Assembly: GCA_008690995.1 (NCBI GenBank)
Contig: VRMN01000009.1
Location: 496,001 to 560,000, forward strand
Direction of reading: 5' to 3'
From: Porphyridium purpureum
Lineage: Eukaryota; Rhodophyta; Bangiophyceae; Porphyridiales; Porphyridiaceae
DNA length: 64,000 nt
Positions 49,205 through 57,927 of the stretch are shown one piece after another (positions within the stretch are counted from its first letter, which is position 1; each line of letters opens with the position of its first letter). Below the pieces are notes generated by a model. The model made no database searches and had not been told where the DNA came from. It saw only the letters and a program-made list of their open reading frames with translations. Both the position numbers and the translations under genes were made by a program.

Positions 49205-50414
49205 CCTCCCACCCCACCCTCCCCACCTTTCACACACCCCTCCCCTCCCCTCCCCTCTCTCTCTCTCTCTCTCCCTCCTTCTCTTTCTCACTTTCCCCCA
49301 CCTTCTTCAAATCCCCATTTTCTATAATCCTCCTTGATTCATTTTTTCTTCCCCCGTTTTCCCTTTTTTTTCTGCTTCTCCTTCTTATAGTTTTCGCTCC
49401 CCATTTCCCTTTTCCGCGGTCATTACTACCAGCGCGGACTCGTTTCATAGATGACAGCGTTTTCATATTGGCGTACGCATTTTTCATTACCATGCGTTCC
49501 CCGCATTCGTTCTTCTTCTGACTGCTTTTGTGGCGTTTCTGGCTGATTCAAAACCATGACGCTCGATCGAGCGTTTCATGTCGCTGACACAAAAACAGAA
49601 AAACACAAGAACACACTCACCCGCTGCAGCGGCTGCGTCTATCGGCTGGTTTGGTTTGGGTGGGTTATGCAGCGCTAATCCCGACAAGGAGCGAACGCGT
49701 TCCGCTCCGGGGGTATCAGCACTGTAACTACAAAAAGTCACGTGGTCGCCTTTGTTCCACAAACACGGCAAGAGCAAGGGGGTCCTACCTTCCAACGATC
49801 ACGCGCGCGCTTCCGGCGCTCCTCGTCCCGCGTTCTTGGACCATCGTGTCGGCGCTTCACGCTCTGGCTTGCGTGTAGCCGATTCGTTATCGGTTCGGTT
49901 CATCCGGCGGAAATCATCAGAAAGGGGAGGCGGTACACTGTGTACTGTACTCTGTTATGCGGTACAGTGGGGTTCAGTGGGTGTGGGTGTCGGATGATGA
50001 CATGTGGCGTGTGCCATCGGTGGGGAGAGAGACCGAGGGAGGGCGCTGCACAGGGCAAAGGTCGCTGAATGCAGTGTGCCAGTGGATTGATGCTCACGAT
50101 CGTGTGGTCCAAGTCGCTGCTGGCGCCGTCGCAGGCGCGTTTTCGCGGTGTGGAGGGAGGACAAAGCGAGTTTTCAGTGTCAGACTGCAATCACCCGAAC
50201 GCGTCTTGGCCTCAGCGGGCGCGATCCTTTTGCTGCTGGAGCACACGCCGATTCAAGCATAGAAGCAAAGGAACCTATTTAATCCAGAAGGTTTCGGCAT
50301 CTCTGAATGTCATCTCATATAGACAAGGCGCGCACGTATGGGTCTTCCAACGCGAGCCGTGGGATGGGCTGTTCATAGTCTCGGCTTGTTCGAGCACTGC
50401 GTCCGGCAGGAGCT
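49205..50414. promoter_or_regulatory. upstream region of the PH kinase with GTAC cluster
   Basis: 1.2 kb between the PH-kinase start and the stop of the next minus-strand gene. (CT)n on the + strand occupies 49255-49273 and pyrimidine-rich sequence continues to about 49400. GTAC cores occur at 49933, 49942, 49947 and 49962, about 730 bases upstream of the ATG, which implies a long leader or a distant control element. No convincing gene: small open frames here lack domains and codon bias. Confidence 0.45.
49255..49273. repeat. (CT)n microsatellite in the PH-kinase leader
   Basis: CT units on the + strand, GA on the kinase coding strand, about 50 bases upstream of the ATG. This is the extreme form of the purine-rich leader found before many genes in the window. 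Confidence 0.85.
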
Positions 50415-51419
50415 CTACAACTGCTTCCCCTTGGCCGCTGGTCGGGAATGTGCGGGGGAATGAACGGCCGAAGATTCGGCCAAACCGGCGACACCAAAAT
50501 GTCTGTAAATGAACACGACGGATACCGCCAGGAGAACGACTACCGCACTCAGGATGATGAGAACGCGGTACGGATGCGCGCGGTGCCGCTGAGCTGGAAA
50601 TGAGTCGACAAGCGTATGGTCGACGCTTGCTGCCTTGGAATCGCCCGCTCCGGCCTGGTCAGTGCGCCCGTTCAGAGAAGCAGAAATAATCACGTCTCCC
50701 GTGCGTAGGTCAATGTCGGTGTCCAGCGGCAAGCCATCCAGTTCGTACCCAATTGACTCGCTCCTGATGATGTTCAGATGCTGCCCGTCGGTTGTCTCTA
50801 GCTTGACTTGCACGTTCAGCATGCCAGCACGAGCGCTCGCAGAGACTTCACGTGAGCGCAGCTCTTTCTCTCCCAGTTGGCCGAGTTCAGGAAGCGACAT
50901 GCGCGCTACGAGTTTCTGGCCGTCTTGTTCCTGGCTTAAGCGAAACGCGCGCCGCACATCCGGGCCAGTGCTTGCGTCGTCCCAGCCTTGGAACACTGGC
51001 CCGAGGGGATGAAAGAAGGAGAAGCGCTCTATGCCCCTCATGGGAATATAATGCTGTTTCAAGGCGTTGCGAAAGCTGGCCTCGCTGGCCGCGAACATGC
51101 GCTCCATTATGTCATGCAATGAGAGCACGTCACGAAACACATTACTGACCAATGCGCCCATGCTGGGCGAACGCAGCTCGTCATCCACTAGACCGCCGCT
51201 TGGGTCGTTCTGCTCCGCGCCAGACGCATTCCCGCGAGACGCTGTCTGACCCGGCGCTCCATCTGCCTGCACGACCATCACGTTCAGCCTCACCGCTTCC
51301 GCTGCGTGCGCGCGCAGTATCACGACCACAACCACCACACACAACACCATCCATGTCCACAAGAACGCCCCGCGCACCGGCGCGCCTCCACTCGTTCCTC
51401 CTCGCATCTCTTTCCTCAT
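50415..51419 (-). CDS. hypothetical type I membrane protein
   Basis: 334 residues from the first ATG; the open frame continues to a GTG at 51512. No family recognised. A hydrophobic N-terminal segment (about 17-37, LWTWMVLCVVVVVVILRAHA) looks like a signal peptide or anchor; the middle (about 45-270) is soluble with a Met/Leu-rich and then a beta-rich part, and a second strong membrane segment (about 289-311) lies near the C-terminus, followed by a short basic/Ser-rich tail. The central strands (RMSLPELGQLGE, RSREVSASARAG) recall small-heat-shock-like folds only faintly. A secretory-pathway membrane protein is the most that can be said. Confidence 0.6.
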   Translation of the reverse strand: MRKEMRGGTSGGAPVRGAFLWTWMVLCVVVVVVILRAHAAEAVRLNVMVVQADGAPGQTASRGNASGAEQNDPSGGLVDDELRSPSMGALVSNVFRDVLSLHDIMERMFAASEASFRNALKQHYIPMRGIERFSFFHPLGPVFQGWDDASTGPDVRRAFRLSQEQDGQKLVARMSLPELGQLGEKELRSREVSASARAGMLNVQVKLETTDGQHLNIIRSESIGYELDGLPLDTDIDLRTGDVIISASLNGRTDQAGAGDSKAASVDHTLVDSFPAQRHRAHPYRVLIILSAVVVLLAVSVVFIYRHFGVAGLAESSAVHSPAHSRPAAKGKQL

Positions 51420-52624
51420 TCTCAACCACCTTTCCTTCCCTCTCTCTCTGTGTCCATCTACTCTATCGCCTACACGTTGCAGCTTCCCCCGATCCCCTTC
51501 ACCATCGCGCACCTTTATCTACTCACGCCGTGCACCCGCTGGCGGTGTAAACCGATGTCTGGAAAGTTCTAGGGTTCCCACACGCTACTTGCCATGTTGA
51601 CACCACGCTCACATTCTGCAGAGAGGCACCGCGCAAGCTTGCTGCCACGGACTTTAGCTGCACGTGGCACCGGACGCACGACGTCACCGACTCCACGAGA
51701 CACGCACCGGCTCCCGATCGCTCCCTGTAACAGCGAGCCTTCCGTCCTCAGCCCACATACGACAACACTCTCTAACCACCATCCGCCTTGTCCAGAGCGC
51801 CGCTTGTCAACGCTGCCGCGTTGCCTCCAAACAACTGAACACTACCGCGACGCTCATTTCTCATATGCCCGCGCGGTTCGGCGCAGACCTGAAGCTTGTT
51901 GCAGGCGCTTCGAAACGCGCTGCTGAAGCGCCAAGCGGATGCCGACTTGCAGCGCGCAGTGACGAAGAGGGTGCGGACTGGTGATGGCGGTGTGAGTGGC
52001 GACTGGAGTGGTGATTCGGTGGAGATGTGAGACGGTGCGAGATGGCGGACTCCAGCCAGCCGACGAGGTAGAAAATGGAAGCGAGCCAGCCGCCCGCTCA
52101 CGTTGGAAAAGTTTGAGAGGTTGGATTGCGAGAGTAAAAGCTCCTATTTGTTGAAATTTGTCGGTGCGCAATCTTCAGTACTGCCGAAAAGGGAGAGGAG
52201 GAGTCCAAGGTAGACAGCTTAGCCGCCAAGCTGTTGGGCCTCGGCTCTGGATAGAAGCCTTGGGTCCTCTGGGCGGTAACAAACTTACCATCACTGTACA
52301 AAGAGGTACACTTCCGCGATTAGAGCTTTTTGTGGGAGGGGGGCACGATGAGGAGTGTGTACACCATGGTGTACAGCTGGGTACGACGGCGACATGCGCA
52401 TGCGTGCGTGTGTCTAACAAACTCGGCGATTTTAATAGGAATGTGCGCATGAGGGAAGAAGGGAAGGAAAAGCGACGGTCGGGGAGTCTTAGTAGCTGCG
52501 CAGAACGTGCGGGTTGGTTGGTAAGAGAAAGAGAGAGAGAGAGAGTGCGCGGTTGAGCGCGGGTGAACGTGTTGATAAAGGGGTGTGGGGTGAGGTAAGG
52601 GGCGTGGTGGAGCGTGGATGCGCG
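51420..52624. promoter_or_regulatory. divergent promoter of the membrane protein and eIF2gamma
   Basis: 1.2 kb. On the membrane-protein side the + strand is pyrimidine-rich (51420-51460), then come TAAACCGATG (51549-51558) and a telo-box TTCTAGGGTTCC (51567-51578), about 10 bp apart. On the eIF2gamma side GTAC cores lie at 52296, 52306, 52359, 52371 and 52381; the middle pair forms the perfect 18-bp palindrome TGTACACCATGGTGTACA (52358-52375). A purine-rich leader with (GA)n (52524-52545) precedes the eIF2gamma ATG. No gene is seen. Confidence 0.65.
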
Positions 52625-55291
52625 ATGGCTGAGCCTGGATCTGGATCTGGGTCCGCGGCGTTGGGGACGGTGGAGAAGAGCGGCTTGGCGAAGCAGGATT
52701 TGGCGACGTTGGACGTGGCGCAGCTGACGCCGCTGACGCCGGCGGTGATTTCGCGGCAGGCGACAGTCAACGTGGGCACGATTGGACATGTGGCGCACGG
52801 AAAGTCCACAGTCGTGAAGAGCATTTCGGGCGTGCAGACCGTGCGCTTTAAGAATGAGTTGGAGCGCAACATCACCATCAAGTTGGGCTACGCAAACGCC
52901 AAGCTGTACAAGTGCGAGAATGACGCGTGCCCAAGACCGGCGTGCTACCGCGCATACGGGTCGTCAAAGGACGACCGCCCCAACTGCGAGGTGTCTGGTT
53001 GTAATTCGCGCATGGTGTTGCAGAGACACGTATCGTTTGTCGATTGCTTTGGCCCCGAGGTACTGTTTGCCACCCCGACCGGGACGATCCGCAACGCGGA
53101 CATCGTGCCGGGGACCATCCTGCTCGGACCAAACGGCGAGCCGCGGACCGTGGGCCCGGTGGAGGATGGCGTGAAGAAAATGTACGAGGTGGCGTATGCG
53201 GCGACGCAAAGGAACGCTGTCGAGGCCGAGTCGTTCACGGCGACGGGCGGGCACCTCCTGTGCCTCCGCATCGAGACTCCCGTGGAACCCCCCGTTTACG
53301 ATAGCGCGAACGACTGCTTTTTCGTGGAGCATTTCATCGGCAAAGCCGAAATGATATCGTCAACCAAGGTATTCTTTACCACGCGCGAGGCGGCGGAGGC
53401 CTACTACGCGAATGCGGGCAAGAAGCCCGTGGAGTTCACTATGACGATCGACGCATACCTGGCGGCGCCTGCGTCAGTACGTCGGAACGCTCGCATGTAC
53501 CGTGCGGGTCAGATGGCGTTTGACGGTGCCTGTCCAGATCTGCGCATTGGCGAGGCGTCGCAGGCCGAGGTCGCTTGGTTGGTTGGCCTGTGGCTCGGCG
53601 CCGGCGACGCCTTGGTGCCCCGATTCACGCTGTCCGCTTCGGGCAATACAGAGATCAAGGAGCGGATCGCAGACATTGCCGGGAAGATGGGCCTGGCTGT
53701 TATGGTTGGTGAGCGCACAGATCGCGATGCCGTTTCGATCGGGCTGTTGGGCGCCTCTGAAGCAGGCCCGAAGAACATTGAAACGTGCGACGTGCGTGCC
53801 GAGCATCCGTTCTGGGCCGTGCTTGAGACGCTCGGAATGGCTGGCAACAAGTGCATTCCGGCCGTGCTGACGACGCATACGGCCGAGGTGCGGTCTGCGC
53901 TCGTCGCCGGGCTCGTCGATTCTCATGGCTCTTACGCCTCGGGGCAGTTCGATCTTGAGGAGTCCGAGGCGCAGCACGCGGAGCTTTTCTGCGCCTTTGT
54001 GCGCGTTGTGCGGACGCTCGGATTTGCCGCGCACTGCTCGCGACGGATCACCACCGCCGGCGGGGTGGAGCACAGTAAGCTGCGTGTGCAGTTCAGCGGG
54101 CCGGGGTCTATGCTCCCAATTGCGACACCAGTCAAACAGGGCGCTGACCTCCAGCAGAAATGGGCATCCTCTGTGCCATTTACGGTCCGCGGACTGGGCG
54201 AGGGCCCGTTCCGCAAGTGGCAGGTCGACGGGAACGATGGGCTTGTGCTGCTGGACTCGTTTGTGGTGGCGCACAACTGCCCCGGCCACGACATTCTGAT
54301 GGCGACCATGTTGAACGGAGCCGCCGTCATGGACGCCGCGCTCCTGCTCATCGCCGGGAATGAGACTTGCCCACAGCCCCAGACATCGGAACACCTTGCC
54401 GCCGTCGAAATCATGAAGCTGCGAAACATTATCATTCTGCAGAACAAGATTGATCTTGTCAAAGGGGCAAGCGCAGAGGCACATCATCACGAGATTCTCG
54501 ATTTCGTGCAGGGCACGGTGGCCGAAGGTGCGCCCGTGATTCCGATTTCTGCGCAGCTAAAGTACAACATCGATGTGGTGGTGGAGAATCTTATCAAGAA
54601 GGTGCCCGTTCCGATTCGCGACTTTACCAGCCCTCCGCGCATGATTGTCATTCGATCGTTTGACGTGAACAAACCGGGAGAGGACGTGGAGAATCTGAAA
54701 GGAGGCGTCGCAGGAGGGTCCATTACGCAGGGCGTGCTCAAGAAGGGCGACCGAGTCGAAGTGCGACCCGGCATCACGTACAAGGATGAGCAGGGCAACC
54801 TCAAGTGCTCCCCGATCGTCAGTTTGATCCGAAGCATGAACGCCGAAACGAACGACCTTGAGTATGCCGTGCCGGGTGGACTGATTGGCGTCGGGACAAA
54901 GATCGATCCCACGCTGACGCGCGCAGACCGGCTTGTGGGCCAAGTTTTGGGTGCCGTGGGAACACTGCCTGACATCTTTTCAGAGGTGGAAATCAACTTC
55001 TTTTTGTTGCGCCGTCTGCTAGGTGTCAAGTCAGAAGGAGATGAAAAGGGCGCCAAGGTGGCGAAGCTTGGGAAGGGCGAGATTCTCATGGTTAACATTG
55101 GTTCCACAAGCACGGGTGGCCGCGTGACTGCAGTCAAGGGTGATCTTGCGAAACTGTCGCTCACAAATCCGGTGTGCACATCCGAAGGTGAGAAAATTGC
55201 CTTGTCAAGACGTGTCGAGAAGCATTGGCGTTTGATTGGATGGGGTCAAATCAAGAAAGGCACAAAGATTGAGGTAAGAACGCAAACATAG
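52625..55291 (+). CDS. translation initiation factor eIF2 gamma, interrupted in frame by an intein
   Basis: GTP-binding core subunit of eIF2, which delivers initiator Met-tRNA to the ribosome. The 888-residue precursor minus the 411-residue intein (141-551) leaves 477 residues, the usual eIF2gamma length. Visible parts: P-loop GHVAHGKST (54-62), the zinc ribbon cysteines ([11 protein letters not shown] ... CEVSGC), G3 VD|CPGH split by the intein, G4 QNKIDLV, and the two beta-barrel domains with the family tail [20 protein letters not shown]. The open frame starts further upstream (52514), but MAEPGSGS (52625) follows the purine leader. Since G3 is essential for GTP hydrolysis, the protein can only work after splicing. 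Confidence 0.96.
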   Translation: MAEPGSGSGSAALGTVEKSGLAKQDLATLDVAQLTPLTPAVISRQATVNVGTIGHVAHGKSTVVKSISGVQTVRFKNELERNITIKLGYANAKLYKCENDACPRPACYRAYGSSKDDRPNCEVSGCNSRMVLQRHVSFVDCFGPEVLFATPTGTIRNADIVPGTILLGPNGEPRTVGPVEDGVKKMYEVAYAATQRNAVEAESFTATGGHLLCLRIETPVEPPVYDSANDCFFVEHFIGKAEMISSTKVFFTTREAAEAYYANAGKKPVEFTMTIDAYLAAPASVRRNARMYRAGQMAFDGACPDLRIGEASQAEVAWLVGLWLGAGDALVPRFTLSASGNTEIKERIADIAGKMGLAVMVGERTDRDAVSIGLLGASEAGPKNIETCDVRAEHPFWAVLETLGMAGNKCIPAVLTTHTAEVRSALVAGLVDSHGSYASGQFDLEESEAQHAELFCAFVRVVRTLGFAAHCSRRITTAGGVEHSKLRVQFSGPGSMLPIATPVKQGADLQQKWASSVPFTVRGLGEGPFRKWQVDGNDGLVLLDSFVVAHNCPGHDILMATMLNGAAVMDAALLLIAGNETCPQPQTSEHLAAVEIMKLRNIIILQNKIDLVKGASAEAHHHEILDFVQGTVAEGAPVIPISAQLKYNIDVVVENLIKKVPVPIRDFTSPPRMIVIRSFDVNKPGEDVENLKGGVAGGSITQGVLKKGDRVEVRPGITYKDEQGNLKCSPIVSLIRSMNAETNDLEYAVPGGLIGVGTKIDPTLTRADRLVGQVLGAVGTLPDIFSEVEINFFLLRRLLGVKSEGDEKGAKVAKLGKGEILMVNIGSTSTGGRVTAVKGDLAKLSLTNPVCTSEGEKIALSRRVEKHWRLIGWGQIKKGTKIEVRTQT
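53045..54277 (+). mobile_element. intein within eIF2gamma (411 residues, splicing domain plus LAGLIDADG endonuclease domain)
   Basis: Starts at Cys (TGC 53045) and ends in VVAHN (AAC 54275-54277), with Cys (TGC 54278) as the +1 extein residue. Joining the flanks restores [15 protein letters not shown], the invariant eIF2gamma G3 region. Splicing blocks: A ([20 protein letters not shown], then [14 protein letters not shown]), B with TxxH as TGGH (53240s), F ([20 protein letters not shown]). The endonuclease domain has LAGLIDADG-like motifs [10 protein letters not shown] (residues 319-328, from 53579) and [10 protein letters not shown] (426-435, from 53900). Block A resembles the fungal VMA1 intein most. 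No stop or frameshift breaks it. The residues before Gly that are usually catalytic Asp are Ala (first motif) and His (second), so homing activity is doubtful while splicing looks intact. Confidence 0.95.
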
Positions 55292-55441
55292 AAAGCGCAG
55301 GGATAGAATCCCTCTTTTTTTTCCTCGTAAAAGAAATGGCGGAAACGAATTGAATCCTTGCCGAGGGAGAAAAGACGAGCATGCTTCAACACATTTTGTT
55401 GCGTGACCGCAGACGTTACTCGTCTTTACTCATCGGATACC
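55292..55441. other. convergent 3' intergenic region
   Basis: 150 bp between the stops of eIF2gamma (+) and the beta-propeller gene (-), starting with a T-rich run (about 55312-55323). Nothing else is seen. Confidence 0.4.
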
Positions 55442-56803
55442 CTATGGTATAGTCGGCAGTTGGACACGCTGAAACTTTGGCAGACCCTCCGGCTCGTGCA
55501 GTTTCGACAGCGCACACGTAGCCAGCCCAATATGCGCCGCTGGAGTCAACGACTCGTCGTTGCCGTTCTGCTGTGGTGATGAGCCAGGAGGAGCGGCGTA
55601 GCCTTCATAATACAGATTCACTGTGTCAATATCGTCTGCCAGGATTGCAAACGGGCTGCCGACACCGCCTCCATCCCACGCGATCGACGAGCAATCGGCT
55701 GCATTGTCTTCGGAGCTGCGACTCACGCATGCGTATGATCCGTCCTCATCTGTGGCCAGTATCCAATGCCTGCCATTCGCCGAGCGAGCCATGCCTATGC
55801 TGCGCTCGTACGCACAGCCAGCGCCTCCAATCAGCTCGACAAACATGACATATTCATTGTCGGCCAGACGCAGTACACTGGGCCTGCCGTAGCCCAGAAT
55901 CCCCGACTCCTGCAGGTCGAGTGGCAGTATTGAGCCCAGCTCGCTCCACTTGAGCCCGTCTTGTGATGTGGCGAGATGGATTTCGGAGCGTGCGGTGTAC
56001 CGATCGTCGACGACCACCTTGTTGAACACCATGAGCAACTCTTCATCGGTCTGGATAACAGATGGATATCGATACAAAACACCCAGACCGTCTGGTCTCT
56101 GGCTGGGGCGTACATCGAGCACGGCGCCGTTGGCAAAGTCGCCCTCGATGCGCGACCAGTGGAATCCGTCGAGAGAGAGCGCGACACCTATCCGTGAGCT
56201 TTTGAGACTGCTGGTTGCCCGCGTGACGCGAGAGGCAGACAGCAGTCCCATGATGGAGGCATCGACATCAAGCTCAACGTGGTCGGTTCCGTGGTAAAAC
56301 ATGAAGAAAACGGAGCCCTCGGCGCGCACCTTGAGCGACGACAGGAGCTGAATATCGCCGACCACCACGTGCTCGGTATCAAATGCCCACCACTCATCCA
56401 CATTTACATCCAGCACGCTTTCCTTTCCGTACGAGCCCTCATGACGCTCCCACAGCACGCCGTTGTTCGAGACGGCGAGCCCGATCCTGAACGGCTCCTT
56501 CTCGTGCGGCTCGCCCAATCCCGAGTACCACAGGTACCACGTGCGCGTCTGATTCTCGCCTTCGAACCGCTTCACGACGGGCGCGCCAACCGCCACTGCG
56601 TCGAACCGACTCTTCTGGCGCGACGGCTCGAGCACACGTCCCGACGCGACGGGCGCGCCCTTGTTTGTGCGACTTGGCGTGCCTCTGCCGCGTGCGCGTG
56701 ATCCGCACACTGCACCATATCTGCGCCCATGCCTTTCCAAGCGCGTACTTCCGGCATCCCACGCATCGCATGCGCCGCCTACGAACCCAGCCATCACCAC
56801 CAT
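55442..56803 (-). CDS. five-bladed beta-propeller protein of the GH43/GH32 (arabinanase/levansucrase) superfamily
   Basis: 453 residues. The N-terminal 55 residues are Arg/Gly/Ala-rich and may be a plastid transit peptide. The rest shows repeated blade signatures: TWYLWYSG, IGLAVSNNGVLWERHEG, VFFMFYHGTD, RIGVALSLDGFHWSRIEGD, IHLATSQDGLKWSELG, IGMARSANGRHWILATD, the S-x-DG-x-x-W pattern typical of GH43/32/62/68 propellers. Plants have plastid relatives annotated as arabinanase/levansucrase/invertase. Catalytic residues could not be assigned with confidence, so it may be a non-catalytic relative. The frame opens at GTG 56818; 56803 is the first ATG. Confidence 0.78.
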   Translation of the reverse strand: MVVMAGFVGGACDAWDAGSTRLERHGRRYGAVCGSRARGRGTPSRTNKGAPVASGRVLEPSRQKSRFDAVAVGAPVVKRFEGENQTRTWYLWYSGLGEPHEKEPFRIGLAVSNNGVLWERHEGSYGKESVLDVNVDEWWAFDTEHVVVGDIQLLSSLKVRAEGSVFFMFYHGTDHVELDVDASIMGLLSASRVTRATSSLKSSRIGVALSLDGFHWSRIEGDFANGAVLDVRPSQRPDGLGVLYRYPSVIQTDEELLMVFNKVVVDDRYTARSEIHLATSQDGLKWSELGSILPLDLQESGILGYGRPSVLRLADNEYVMFVELIGGAGCAYERSIGMARSANGRHWILATDEDGSYACVSRSSEDNAADCSSIAWDGGGVGSPFAILADDIDTVNLYYEGYAAPPGSSPQQNGNDESLTPAAHIGLATCALSKLHEPEGLPKFQRVQLPTIP

Positions 56804-57927
56804 TGCCCCTCCCTTCACCCATCCACGCCGCCGCTCTCACCCACACTCTGTTCCTCTCCCATCCTGCTTCAGCCACTTCATCACGCCCAGCTCGAAAATC
56901 TTCAAAAAAAGGGGACGAAAAAGTTAAAAAATGGCGGCACGCGCCAGATCTCGCTCGCCCACTGTACACAACGTACAGTGGGACGCTGCTTCCTCATTTT
57001 TCGGCCGAATCTGTGAAGCGCGATGTGCGTTCTTATGATTCTGCATTACATTGAAATGCGAAGAGAGAGTTTTTCTTCAAAAGGCGTCGTTTTAGGTAGA
57101 GATGTAATGTCACAGATGCGGAACTGTACTTGTGTCAAGCACGCCTCTGATCGCTCGAGCAACGTGTGCACGCACGCGGTATGGGTCTGGAGGTATTCGT
57201 CGGACGATACGCTCCTTTCGTGTGAAACAAGAATGCCGCACGCTGAATCTGTGTCGAGGACTTGGCATCATCGTCTTGCCGTTGGCCGGCTCCTCGCACC
57301 ACGTTCTTCAGCCAACTTGGCTACGCAACTGTTTGCGTATTAGTAGAGTCAAGTCCGGAGTTTTGTCTGTGCATTTCGATTGAACAGTAGAATGTCTGTA
57401 GCAAGCGTCAGCTCATACACGAGTCTTAGCTTGCTGGATCAGCCAAGCCCTAAGTAGCCAAAACCAGCGCTACCTGTAGGTAATTGCGGAGGAGCGACGG
57501 GCCACGATTAAGGCACTGAGGAAACCGATTTTGTACCGTAGCGTTCGAGTTCGTTAGGTGGCGAAGACCACATCTGAGCGTTGCGTTTGGCGCAACAGGA
57601 ACAAGTCTCTCTGCACAGGCGCAAGATCGTAAATCGAGCCAGTACCGAACAGACCCCAGAAGCTTTGTGCCGCGCACGGTTTGCCGCAAGTTGCGCGCCG
57701 CAAATGCAGCGGACTCCACTGAACACTACCGGATTATTCGACTCCTCGGTAGCTGTACACTACTGCAACACGCGCGGGTGTACAGCTATAGCGCTGTACA
57801 TTTGTATAGTAAAACGGATGTATTTTTATAGCATGAAAAGACGCACTACGTAAACGGCGCGAAGGTTCAGTTTCGGGGGCGAGGGGGTTTGACTTACGGG
57901 AAAGTGACAAGGAGAGAAAAGGGACTC
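56804..57927. promoter_or_regulatory. divergent promoter with two perfect GTAC inverted repeats
   Basis: 1.1 kb between the propeller gene (-) and Ada3 (+). Repeat one: CCCACTGTAC, five bases, GTACAGTGGG (56958-56982), perfect. Repeat two: TAGCTGTACAC (57750-57760) and GTGTACAGCTA (57778-57788), perfect, 17-base spacer; another CTGTACA has its core at 57796. TATA-like AT-rich stretches lie at about 57803-57835, between repeat two and the Ada3 ATG. An isolated CTGTACT is at about 57124. The middle (57150-57740) shows no gene. Confidence 0.65.

Noticed and set aside
53042-54280. The insertion in eIF2gamma as a retained spliceosomal intron
   Set aside because: No GT-AG ends at the junctions, length is a multiple of three with an open frame, and Cys...His-Asn/Cys plus intein blocks are present.
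53474-54490. 338-codon open frame on the - strand across the intein
   Set aside because: A shadow of the G/C-rich third positions of the intein and eIF2gamma frame; His/Arg-rich with no recognisable domain.
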